Below, in pieces: positions 11,556 through 20,959 of a DNA stretch of 64,000 bases (positions are counted from its first letter, which is position 1; each line of letters begins with the position of its first letter). The translations under genes were made by a program, and so were the position numbers. Under the pieces are notes generated by a model. It was not told the origin of the DNA. It did no database searches and saw only the letters and a program-made list of their open reading frames with translations. This DNA is from Castanea sativa (Eukaryota > Streptophyta > Magnoliopsida > Fagales > Fagaceae). The DNA lies in the NCBI RefSeq assembly GCF_040712315.1, contig NC_134024.1:23882658-23946657 (forward strand), in the 5' to 3' direction.

Positions 11556-12271
11556 TGATATGAACTTTACCAACAATTGTGATGAAACCCGATAACAATG
11601 ATGGTTTGGAACCCCAAGATCGTTAGACAAGATTTGTTAAGCCTTAACCCGTCATCTAATCAGATGAAACACCAAGACTACGTTGGATTGAAAACGCCAC
11701 ACCAAAAATTCTTAAGAAACTCTCAAGAATCAAGGTGATAAGTATGGTTGTTTGAACGCCACAAGATTAACTTGATAAGTTTAAGAGTTCTTTTAAGAAC
11801 CAAGAGGAACACAAGACCTCACAAGGAGAATAGTTTTTCTAAAAACCAAAATTGATATTTAAAATTCGTACTACCCATCTATATACCTGGAACAACCCTC
11901 CAAGAATAGGCAAGTCAAAATTACAGCTTTGAAAACAGCCAAAAATTAACCAAAATAAGTTCCCACGTTTTTTTTTGGATTCTTGGACTTTTAAAGGCAG
12001 TCAAACAAGCTAAATGACTAGATCTAATGTATTTTAATTTGCCTCTTCAAGTGCTTTGATGACATGGACTAAGCCTTGATTATTATCTGAACCCATCTTG
12101 GTCATTTCAGAATCAGCCCAATTCTTTTGAATTAGCCCATTTATTGCTTCCTTGAAACGTTTGGCTCTAAGTTTTGTAATTGGGCCACTAGGAAGTGACA
12201 AAGGGTCATGTGCAAATTCAACTTCATTTCCACGTGTATGATCAGCATGACCAGCTCCTTGATTTGCATCA
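11556..12271 (-). repeat. 3' LTR of the CRM-like element (716 bp)
   Basis: Aligns end to end with 17257-17972. It also codes: the integrase frame ends at 12034, so about 238 bp of the LTR are translated as the integrase C-terminus. Confidence 0.92.
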
Positions 12272-13635
12272 TTCTCCCCCTCTTGAGAAGGATTTGTCCT
12301 CAAATTATCACCTACATCAAAAGGAGACAAATCAGCAACATTAAAGCTTGCACTAACACCATACTCACCAGGTAGGTCAAGCTTGTAGGCATTATCATTG
12401 ATGCGCTCCACTACTTGAAATGGTCCATCACCCCGTGGTAAGAGTTGTGAACGCCGTTTTTCTGGAAAACGGTACTTTTTGAAGTGCAACCAAACCCAAT
12501 CTCCTGGTTCAAACACTACCTTCTTGCGTCCCTTGTTGACTTGATGGACATATTGTTGAGTCTTCCTTTCGATGTTCAGTCGTGCCTTTTCATGAATCAT
12601 CTTTACAAATTCTGCTTTCTTTTTGCCATCTAAGTTCACACGTTCACTTAAAGGTAAAGAAGTTAAATCCAAAGGTGACAATGGGTTAAAACCATAAACA
12701 ATTTCAAATGGTGAAAACTTAGATGCAGAATGTATACTTCTATTGTAAGCAAATTCAACATGTGGCAAACAATCTTCCCATGTTTTCAAGTTATTTTTAA
12801 TGATAGCACGCAACAAAGAAGACAAAGTTCTATTTACTATTTCAGTTTGACCATCCGTTTGTGGATGACAAGTAGTAGAAAACAACAACTTGGTTCCCAA
12901 CTTTCCCCACAAAGTCTTCCAAAAGTAACTCAAAAACTTTGCATCCCTATCAAAAACGATGGTCCTAGGCATACCATGTATCCTAACAATTTCTTTGAAG
13001 AATAAATCAGCTATATGTGATGCATCATCAGTTTTGTGACATGCAATGAAGTGTGTCATCTTGGAAAATCTATCTACCACCACAAAAACTGAATCTCTCC
13101 CCCTCTTAGTCTTAGGTAAATCTAAAACAAAATCCATAGAAATATCAGTCCAAGGTTCACTAGGTATTGGCAAAGGAGTGTACAAACCATGGGGTTTCAA
13201 CTTAGACTTAGCCTGTTTACACGTGATACACTTCTCATAGATTCTTTCCACATCTCGTTTCATATAAGGCCAAAAAAAATGATCATGCAAAATTCCTAAA
13301 GTCTTAGCTACACCAAAATGACCCATCAAACCACCACCATAAGCTTCTCTCACAAGCAATTCACGCAAAGAACACCTAGGCACACACAATTTATTCTCCC
13401 GAAACAAAAATCCATCATGCCTATAAAACTTACCAAATGCCACTTTTTCACATGCATTGAACACATCACCAAAATCAGAATCTTGTGCATACAAATCCTT
13501 AATGTATTCAAAGCCAAGCATTTTTGTATCTAAAATGGAAAGTAAATCATACCTTCGAGACAATGCATCAGCCACCACATTTAACTTACCTTGCTTGTAT
13601 CTGATCACATAAGGAAATGTTTCAATGAATTCCAC
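12034..13635 (-). CDS. RNase H end plus integrase of the CRM-like element
   Basis: A 533-codon open stretch. It begins with the end of RNase H ([24 protein letters not shown]) and continues into integrase: zinc-binding [15 protein letters not shown] with C-x-x-C in EKCITCKQ, catalytic core with [11 protein letters not shown] (Asp), [11 protein letters not shown] (Asp) and [13 protein letters not shown] (Glu), then the GPY/F-like region ([21 protein letters not shown]). The D-D-E triad is intact. The tail holds [14 protein letters not shown], similar to the CR motif of CRM elements. Its upstream neighbour is separated only by one TAG at 13636, where the family has Trp, so the polyprotein was once continuous. 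The polypurine tract at 12272-12285 lies inside this frame. Confidence 0.9.
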   Translation of the reverse strand: MEFIETFPYVIRYKQGKLNVVADALSRRYDLLSILDTKMLGFEYIKDLYAQDSDFGDVFNACEKVAFGKFYRHDGFLFRENKLCVPRCSLRELLVREAYGGGLMGHFGVAKTLGILHDHFFWPYMKRDVERIYEKCITCKQAKSKLKPHGLYTPLPIPSEPWTDISMDFVLDLPKTKRGRDSVFVVVDRFSKMTHFIACHKTDDASHIADLFFKEIVRIHGMPRTIVFDRDAKFLSYFWKTLWGKLGTKLLFSTTCHPQTDGQTEIVNRTLSSLLRAIIKNNLKTWEDCLPHVEFAYNRSIHSASKFSPFEIVYGFNPLSPLDLTSLPLSERVNLDGKKKAEFVKMIHEKARLNIERKTQQYVHQVNKGRKKVVFEPGDWVWLHFKKYRFPEKRRSQLLPRGDGPFQVVERINDNAYKLDLPGEYGVSASFNVADLSPFDVGDNLRTNPSQEGENDANQGAGHADHTRGNEVEFAHDPLSLPSGPITKLRAKRFKEAINGLIQKNWADSEMTKMGSDNNQGLVHVIKALEEAN

Positions 13636-14880
13636 CTACTTGGCATGGCGTTTGTTCAACCTTTGCTGCCCTTTCAAATGCTTCAAGGATTCATGATCTG
13701 TGTGAATCACAAATTCCTTTGGCCATAGGTAGTGTTGCCAATTTTCCAAAGCCCTTACCAAGGCATACATCTCTTTATCATAAGTGGGGTAATTTAGGGC
13801 TGCCCCACCCAACTTTTCACTGAAATAAGCAACTAGACGGCCTTCTTGCATCAAAACAGCTCCAATACCTATTCCTGAAGTATCACACTCAATTTCAAAA
13901 GTTTTAGCAAAGTTAGGTAAAACAAGCAAAGGTGCATTAGTTAACTTTTCTTTGATCTGATTAAATGCCTTTTCTTGTTCTTTCCCCCACTTAAACGGGA
14001 CATTTTTCTTGATGACTTTAGTAAGAGGGGCGGCTAAGCTACTAAAATCACGCACAGACCGTCTATAGAAACTAGCTAAGCCGTGGAAACTCCTCACTTG
14101 GCTGATTGTTGTAGGCATTGGCCACTCTTGGATTGCCTTCACCTTTTCCTCGTTCACCTCAATTCCTCTTTTACTAACAACAAAACCAAGAAACACAAGC
14201 TTATCCGTACAAAATGTGCACTTTTTAAGGTTAGCAAACAATCTTTCTTTCCTTAGAATTTCCAAAACAGATTTCAAATGCATTACATGTTCTTCCAAAT
14301 TTTTGCTATAAATTAGGATATCATCAAAATACACAACTACAAATCTACCAATAAATGCACGCAAAACATGGTTCATCAAATGCATAAAAGTGCTTGGAGC
14401 ATTAGTTAAACCGAAAGGCATCACTAACCACTCATACAAACCATATTTAGTCTTAAAAGCAATTTTCCATTCATCACCTTCCTTCATCCTAATCTGATGG
14501 TAACCACTCTTAAGATCAATTTTTGTAAAGACACAAGAACCATGTAATTCATCCAGCATATCATCTAATCTAGGAATGGGATGACGATATTTTACCGTTA
14601 TGTTGTTGATGGCTCGGCAGTCAACACACATCCTCCATGTTCCATCCTTCTTCGGAACTAATAACACGGGGACCGTACAAGGACTCATGCTTTCACGCAT
14701 GTATCCCTTCTCCAATAATTCACCTACTTGCCTCTGAAGTTCCTTAGTCTCCTCGGGATTACTCCTATAAGCAAGTCGGTTTGGAATTGATGCACCAGGT
14801 ATGAAATCAATTTGATGTTCAATCCCTTGAATTGGAGGTAAACCATGAGGTACCTCTTCGGAAATGACATCTTCAAACTC
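13636..14880 (-). pseudogene. Reverse transcriptase and RNase H of the CRM-like element
   Basis: One open frame from just after a TAG at about 14881 to the TAG at 13636. RT blocks: [71 protein letters not shown] and [11 protein letters not shown], with the catalytic Asp pair intact. The RNase H part has [19 protein letters not shown] and a later [10 protein letters not shown]. The upstream stop falls where the family has Gln (SLL-Q-EFED) and the downstream one where it has Trp (HAK-W-VEF); without them the polymerase would join protease and integrase. Makes cDNA of the element in its active state. Confidence 0.88.
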
Positions 14881-15293
14881 CTACAAAAGAGAAACAACAT
14901 TGCTCGGCAAAGTTCCGACAAGATCATTAGTACATAAAAGAGCCTCCTTGTATATAAGTACAATAAGGGGCTGGTATGAAAATAATGCTTTCTTGATCTC
15001 ATTTTTTTTTTCAATGTAATTGAATTTTTCCTCTCCTGCTCTCATTATGGCCGAAATCATCTCTCTTTCTTTTTCACTCTAATCAATGTTTTTCTATCCT
15101 TTTTTTTTAACTCTTTTTTTTTAAATTTCGGCCTTCCTTTCTTTTTCCTTTTTTTTTTTTCATTTGATCTTTGTAACTTTAATTGGTCCTCCCTGACCTG
15201 TTTTGGAGTTAATGGCACAAGAGTAATGGGTTGCCCTTGAAGAGTGAAAGAATACTTATTTGTGAATCCATCATGCTTAACCCTCCGATCATA
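14881..15293 (-). other. Protease-RT linker of the CRM-like element, low complexity
   Basis: Minus-strand reading gives the expected YDRRVKHDG..., then a Lys/Glu-rich coded A-tract region (T-runs on the plus strand at 15000-15165) and LVGTLPSNVVSLL before the RT. The homopolymer runs make the frame uncertain. Confidence 0.5.
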
Positions 15294-15584
15294 CTACCAT
15301 GGTCTTCCCAACAATAAATGGCATGCATGCATGGGAACCACATCACATAGCACCTCATCCTCATATTTGCCAATGGATAATGGCACCAACACTTGTCTTG
15401 TCACCTTGATTTCGCCAGATTCATTCAGCCATTGAAGCTGGTAAGGTTGAGGATGTTTCAAGGTAGTTAAGGCCAATTTTTCCAACAAATAAGTGTTGGC
15501 TACGTTTGTGCAGCTCCCTCCATCGATAATGACCCTGCAAACTTTGTTATTTACAAAGCACCGAGTATGAAACAAGTTCTCCAT
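15294..15584 (-). pseudogene. Aspartic protease of the CRM-like element
   Basis: ENLFHTRCFVNNKVCRV leads into VIIDGGSCTNVAN, the D-G-G/S retropepsin active site typical of this gypsy branch, and later HACHLLLGRPW. The frame ends at a TAG where relatives read on through Gln-Tyr-Asp-Arg. It lies in the same frame as gag, which is separated by one further TAG at 15609-15611. The normal role is cleavage of the element polyprotein. Confidence 0.82.
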
Positions 15585-15608
15585 TTGGTTACTTTCTTCC
15601 TCCTTAAC

Positions 15609-16832
15609 CTACACATTAAGGGCCCGCCTTGTTACTAATAAATCTTCAGCCACAGCATTTTGCTCATCATCGGCATCCTCCAGAGATGGCATGTCAATAT
15701 TTTCTACTTCTTCCTCATTCTCTGACTCAAGCTCGCCTTGAGCATTTATCACCATCACCCTTTTGTTTACACACTGGCTGGCTATGTGTCCCCGCCCCTG
15801 ACATTTAAAACACTTAATATCACGGGTTTTAGAACTCGAAGCCTCGGTGTTACCTAAAGTAGTGGCGATCTTTGAGTTGGCACTCTTAGATGGTTCAAAT
15901 TTTGGCTTATTTTGCAACTGCTCGTCCCTTTTTGGAGCTGTCTTCCACTGATTGGTCATAGGTTGTCCCTTCCTAGCCAATCCCTTCCATTTGAATTGCT
16001 CATCCACCTTTATGGCTTGATGCACCATATCTGTCAATTCAACATAATGCTGCATCTCAACTATATCCGCAATCTCACGATTTAAACCGTCCAAGAACCT
16101 AGCCATTGTGGCTTCCCGGTCCTCTTCTACATTAGCCCGGATCACAGCTACCTCCATCTCCTTGTAATACTCATCCACACTCTTGGAACCTTGAATTAAC
16201 CTATGCAACTTTTGATACAATCCCCTATAATAGTGATTGGGTACAAAATGCTTCCTCATAAGCATTTTCATCTCCTCCAAAGTGTCCATGGATGGCTCTC
16301 TATTCCTCCTCCTATTAATCAATAATTGATCCCACCACACAATGGCATAATCAGTAAATTCAATTGCAGCCAACTTAACCTTCTTTATCTCCGAATAGTT
16401 GTGACAATCAAACACCATCTCCATTTTAGTTTCCCACTCCAAATAAACTTCAGGATCATTTTTGCCTTGAAAAGATGGGATTTTAATCTTTATGTTTCCT
16501 AAATCATTATCCCTCCTAGGCCTACCCATCCTAGCTTCTCTATTCCCATACCCACGCTCAAACCTGCCTCGGTTCACATATGGCTCATCAACCTCCTCCG
16601 ACTCCGCCTCTTCCTTAACATTCCACCATGGAACACGCCCACCTTACTGCCTGTTATGGATGTCATGTTGCTGGCCTCTAGGAGTTCCCGCTTCTACCCT
16701 ATCCAATCTCTCATGAATAGGTTCAATTTCAGCCCTTAACATATGCCTCATCTCCCCTAGCAATACTTGCATTTGGAGGTTCTGATGTTGTCGAAGTTCT
16801 TCGGTTGTGTCTTCTTCTTGATTGTTGGCCAT
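15609..16832 (-). pseudogene. gag of the CRM-like element
   Basis: Begins MANNQEEDTTEELRQHQNLQ at 16832 and has one early stop (TAA at about 16644, after HNRQ), then an uninterrupted 322-codon stretch. Features: capsid region with YLEWETKMEMVFDCHNYSE and WWDQL, YYRGLYQKLHRLIQGSKSV, and a zinc knuckle CFKCQGRGHIASQC (C-x2-C-x4-H-x4-C) at about residue 270, followed by an acidic tail. The order of parts is the standard gag layout for chromovirus-type elements. The early TAA and the terminal TAG both sit where Gln is expected. Confidence 0.85.
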
Positions 16833-17242
16833 GTTTAAAATCTATAAAACAAGGTTAGAATCCTCACAGGCCCTCCCTCATGTGTTTCACTCAAGAATTG
16901 ATACACTCGCACTCGTGTTTTCACTCTAAATAGCTTTTACCCTCTTATGGTCTCACACACTCTTACATTTTTCCACTCTTTTGTGTCTTCTTTAGTTCTT
17001 AATCGAACTTCAAGAAACTAATTCAAAATAATCCAATAGTAATTTAGAATGATAAACAACCAAAACTCATCAAAAAGGTCAAGAATTTGAATAAGGTGAG
17101 GAACAAGATTGAGAAATTTTCTTTTCTTTTCTTTTCTTTTTTTTCGTTTTTTTTTTTTCGTTTTTTTTTTGTTTTTTTTTTTTAAAGAGGATCAGGAAAT
17201 AGAATGAAAATAAGAGATAGGCAAACTTATCTTAGAACCAAA
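16833..17242 (-). other. 5' leader of the CRM-like element
   Basis: Between primer site and gag start. Non-coding; contains long T-runs at 17110-17185 (A-runs in the sense of the element). Confidence 0.6.
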
Positions 17243-17254
17243 GCTCTGATACCA
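17243..17254 (-). other. Primer-binding site complementary to initiator tRNA-Met
   Basis: On the minus strand TGGTATCAGAGC lies two bases inside the 5' LTR end (…TTCATATCA). This is the standard initiator-Met primer site of plant LTR retrotransposons and fixes the orientation of the element. Confidence 0.9.
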
Positions 17255-17256
17255 AA

Positions 17257-17972
17257 TGATATGAACTTCACCAACAATTGTGATGAAACCCGATAACAAT
17301 GATGGTTTGGAACCCCAAGATTGTTAGACAAGATTTGTTAAGCCTTGACCTGTCATCTAATCAGATGAAACACCAAGACTACGTTGGATTGAAAATGCCA
17401 CACCAAGAATTCCTAAGAAACTCTCAAGAATCAAGGTAATAAGTTTGGTTGTTTGAACGCCACAAGATTAACTTGATAAGTTCAAGAGTTCTTTTAAGAA
17501 GCAAGAGGAACACAAGACCTCACAAGGAGAATAGTTTTTCTAAAAACCAAAATTGATATTTAAAATTCGTACTACCCATCTATATACCTGGAACAACCCT
17601 CCAAGAACAGGCAAGTCATAATTACAGCTTTGAAAACAGTACAGAAATTAACCAAAACAAGTTCCCACGTTTTTTTTGGATTCTTGGACTTTTAAAGGCA
17701 GTCAAACAAGCTAAATGACTAGATCTAATGTATTTTAATTTTCCTCTTTAAGTGCTTTGATGACATGGACTAAGCCTTGATTATTATCTGAACCCATCTT
17801 GGTCTTTTCAGAATCAGCCTAATTCTCTTGGACTAGCCCATTTATTGCTTCCTTGAAACATTTGGCTCTAAGTCTTGTAATTGGGCCACTAGGAAGTGAC
17901 AAAGGGTCATGTGCAAATTCAACTTCATTTCCACGTGTATATTCAACATGACCAGCTCCTTGATTTGCATCA
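17257..17972 (-). repeat. 5' LTR of the CRM-like element (716 bp)
   Basis: In the sense of the element it starts TGATGCAAATCAAGG and ends TTCATATCA. The copy of the ATTGT target duplication follows at 17973. Confidence 0.92.
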
Positions 17973-17977
17973 ATTGT

Positions 17978-18436
17978 GGTTTTGACTCAACTTCCTCTCA
18001 AGTCGGTATTGCGAAGCGCTGACTACTCAAGGAGGGTAGCCAAGTGGGGAACTATTCTGGGAGCTTTTGATATCAAATATATGCCTCGCACCTCCGTGAA
18101 GGGCCAAGTCCTTGCCAATTTAGTGGCAGAATTCGCCAAACCCTCATTAGAAGAAACTGCAAAGGAGTTGCACATGGATGAAAAATCAGTTGGTATGATC
18201 ATAGGCAAAGGTCTTCCGGCCTGGAAAGCATATGTTAATGGCGTGGCGAACTAGAGAAGGTCAGGTATCGGACTTGTTTTGGTATCCCCTAAAGGAATAA
18301 CCTTTAAAAAATCGTTGAGATTAACGTTCTTGACCACTAATAACGAGGCTGAGTACGAAACTGTCTTAGTTGGTATGGATATGGTCCAGAAAATGGGGGG
18401 AAGTCAATTCATATATCCTCGGATTCTCAGTTAGTC
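17978..18436 (+). pseudogene. RNase H end and second (archaeal-type) RNase H-like domain, Tat-like element
   Basis: Resumes the frame split by the nested element: VLTQLPLKSVLRSADYSRRVAKW, GAFDIKYMPRTSVKGQVLAN, then, after a TAG at 18252, GIGLVLVSPKG and TTNNEAEYETVLVGMDM. The G-x-G-x-V-L..NNEAEYEA pattern is that of the extra RNase H domain in Tat-lineage elements. A one-base frame break lies at about 18400, before ISSDSQLVMGQ. Confidence 0.75.
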
Positions 18437-19942
18437 ATGGGCCAGGTGATGGGGACTATAGAGGCTAGGGATCCGAGAATACAAGAAAACCTGGCTAAGG
18501 TCAAATGTTTATATTCCAAGTTTGATTCTTTTATCCTGACGCATGTCTCTCGAAGTGGAAACACATATGCAGACTCATTGGCCACTCTGGCAACATCCTC
18601 GACTCAGGGTTTACCTAGGATTATTCTCGTCGAAGACTTGCTGATGCCTGCTTTAACAACCGCAAGTGCCATTCGTATTCATCAGGTAAGACTCGGACCT
18701 AGCTGGATGGACTCCGTAGTTTCTTTTCTAAAAAGCGATGTGTTGCCCGAGGAGAAGTCTGAAGCAGATAAGATCCGTCGAAAGGCACCCCGATTCTGGT
18801 TGTCCGAGGATCAGAAACTGTATAAATGCTCCTTTTCCAGACCATACCTGCTGTGTGTACACCCTGAAATGACGGAGGCACTTTTGGAAGAATTGCACGA
18901 GGGAATTTGCGGAAGTCATTCTAGAGGGAGATCCTTAGCCTATAGACCTCTGACCCAGGGATATTGGTGGCCCAATATGCAGAGAAAGGCTCAGGACTAC
19001 ACGAGAAAATGTGACCAATGCCAGAGATTTGCGCCCAATATCCATCAGCCTGGTGGTGTCCTTAATCCTTTGTCTAGTCCCTAGCCATTGGCTTAATGGG
19101 GATTGGATATAGTTGGGCCTTTCCCGAGAGCTGTGGGAAATAAAAGGTGGCTACTTGTGGGAACTGATTACTTCACCAAGTGGGTTGAAGCTGAGCCTTT
19201 ATCAAATATTAGGGACGTAGACGCTAAGAAGTTTGTCTGGAAGAACATTATCATTAGATTTGGGATACCCCACACACTTATTTCAGAAAATGGTGTGCAG
19301 TTTGATAGTAAAGCTTTCAGAAGGTATTATAGTGACTTGGGCATCACAAATAGATACTCCACTCCAGCTTATCCTCAAGGAAATGAGCAGGCCGAGGCTG
19401 TTAACAAAATTATAGTCAGTGGACTCAAGAAGAGACTAGATGACGCAAAGGGTAGATGGGTAGAAGAGTTGCCACACGTTTTGTGGACGTATCGGACTAC
19501 ACCATAAAGATCCATAGGAGAAACACCCATCTCCATGACTTACGGGGCCGAGGCAGTGATACATTTGGAATCTGGGTTTCCGACATTAAGGACAAGCTCT
19601 TTCAACCCAGAAGATAACGAGGGTTTGCTAGAGAAAATCCTGCACCTGGTTAAGGAGCGGCGAGAGGCCATCATGGTTCAACTGGCTTATTATCAACAAA
19701 AGCTCAAACGAGGATATGATGCTCATGTGAAACTAAGGCCACTTGCGCCTGAAGATTTGGTCTTGAGGAAAGTCATGGGTACTTCCAAAAATCCAGCGTG
19801 GAAAAAGTTAGCACTTACCTAGGAAGGACAATACCGAATCACTTCTGTAGCGGGCATAAGGTCATATTGCTTAGCTGATCTAGATGAAAAAATTGTACAA
19901 CGCCCTTGGAATGTAAATAACCTGCGAAGGTATTACTATTAA
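18437..19942 (+). pseudogene. Integrase of the Tat-like element
   Basis: After the RNase H end (DSQLVMGQVMGTIEARD, VSRSGNTYADSLATLA), integrase shows a zinc-binding start (HEGICGSHSRGRSLAYR, CDQCQRFAP), then DIVGPFPRAVGNKRW and TDYFTKWVEAEPL. The second catalytic position reads LISENGVQFD, where D-N-G is usual, so Asp has become Glu. PQGNEQAEAVNK keeps the Glu. The stops at about 19081, 19096, 19505 and 19820 fit Trp-to-stop or Gln-to-stop changes. The domain ends with VNNLRRYYY and TAA at 19942. Confidence 0.82.
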
Positions 19943-20010
19943 TGAAAGTTACTTTTTCGATGTCTGTTTAATTATCATTATATGGTACTTCGATTCATTA
20001 TCATAAATAT

Positions 20011-20640
20011 CAAACAGAAAATGGGTCATGTTTGGTCCTCGGACCACGTACCTTGTGGAAATTGATATCTTATTCAATGTTAAACAGAACCTTAGTTAAG
20101 TCGGGTCCTCGAACCTTCTACTTTGGGAAAATTAACATTTCGATCTATTTGTTATAAATATCAAACAGAAACTTGGTCATATTTGGTCATCGGACCACGT
20201 ACCTTGTGAAAATTGATATCTTATTCAATGTTAAACAGAACCTTAGTTAAGTCGAGTCCTCGGACCTTCTACTTTGGGAAAATTAACATTTCGATCTATT
20301 AGTTATAAATATCAAACAAAAACTTGGTCATGTTTGGTCCTCGGACCATGTACCTTGTGGAAATTGATATCTTATTCAATGTTAAACAGAACCTTAGTTA
20401 AGTTGGGTCCTCGGACCTTCTACTTTGGGAAAATTAACATTTCGATCTATTTGTTATAAATATCAAACAGAAACTTGGTAGTGTTTGATCCTCGGACCAC
20501 GTACCTTGTGGAAATTGATATCTTATTCAATATTAAACAAAACCTTAGTTAAGTCGGGTCCTCGGACCTTCAACTTTGGAGAAATTAACATTTCGGTCCA
20601 TTAAGCTAAGCATCAAACAGAATCCATGTCCTGTGGCTAC
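20011..20640 (+). repeat. 151-bp tandem repeat, about four copies, inside the Tat-like element
   Basis: The start motif CAAACAGAAA/CAAACARAAAC recurs at 20011, 20162, 20313, 20464 and 20614, i.e. steps of 151, 151, 151 and 150. Each unit has two GTCCTCGGACC-like blocks separated by GTACCTTGTGGAAATTGATATC and TTCTACTTTGGGAAAATTAAC-type spacers. The copies are very alike. Non-coding; placed between integrase and the antisense gene. Confidence 0.9.
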
Positions 20641-20959
20641 ATGCCTCACGAAAATTGACGTATTGATAAACCATGGTAAGTTTGACGATTTGCTTTATGT
20701 CCCCAAACTAAATACCAAGATAAGTCTTAGACTATGTGTTGTTGTACTTTACATATTACAGTCCATGCATGTAATTTACGTTAGGGTAAAACGAATTAGT
20801 GCTTTTCTATTGGAGATTGGAAATCAATTAAAGAACAACCTTTCAAGTTTCTCATTAATTTTGTCAAGAGATACATTGGAAATAAAACTCTGAAATAAAA
20901 AGGTTAAAGTAAAAGCTCTAATACAAAAAATTCATTACATAAGGAAAATGGGGGGTCCT

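Larger units (their letters stand above)
11556..17972 (-). mobile_element. CRM-like Ty3/gypsy LTR retrotransposon nested in the Tat-like element
   Basis: Complete 6417-bp element in minus orientation: both LTRs are 716 bp, termini TG...CA, and the 5-bp target duplication ATTGT lies at 11551-11555 and 17973-17977. The minus-strand order is 5' LTR 17972-17257, an initiator-Met-type primer site, gag, protease, RT/RNase H, integrase running into the 3' LTR (12271-11556). The C-terminal integrase sequence ([36 protein letters not shown]) and the extension into the LTR resemble CRM-clade elements, known for centromere preference in many plants. LTRs differ at about 30 of 716 sites by eye (near 4 percent), so the insertion is not recent. 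Few lesions: about five in-frame stops. Confidence 0.9.

Noticed and set aside
20011..20640. CRISPR-like array
   Set aside because: Whole 151-bp units repeat including the supposed spacers; this is a plain tandem repeat in plant nuclear DNA.
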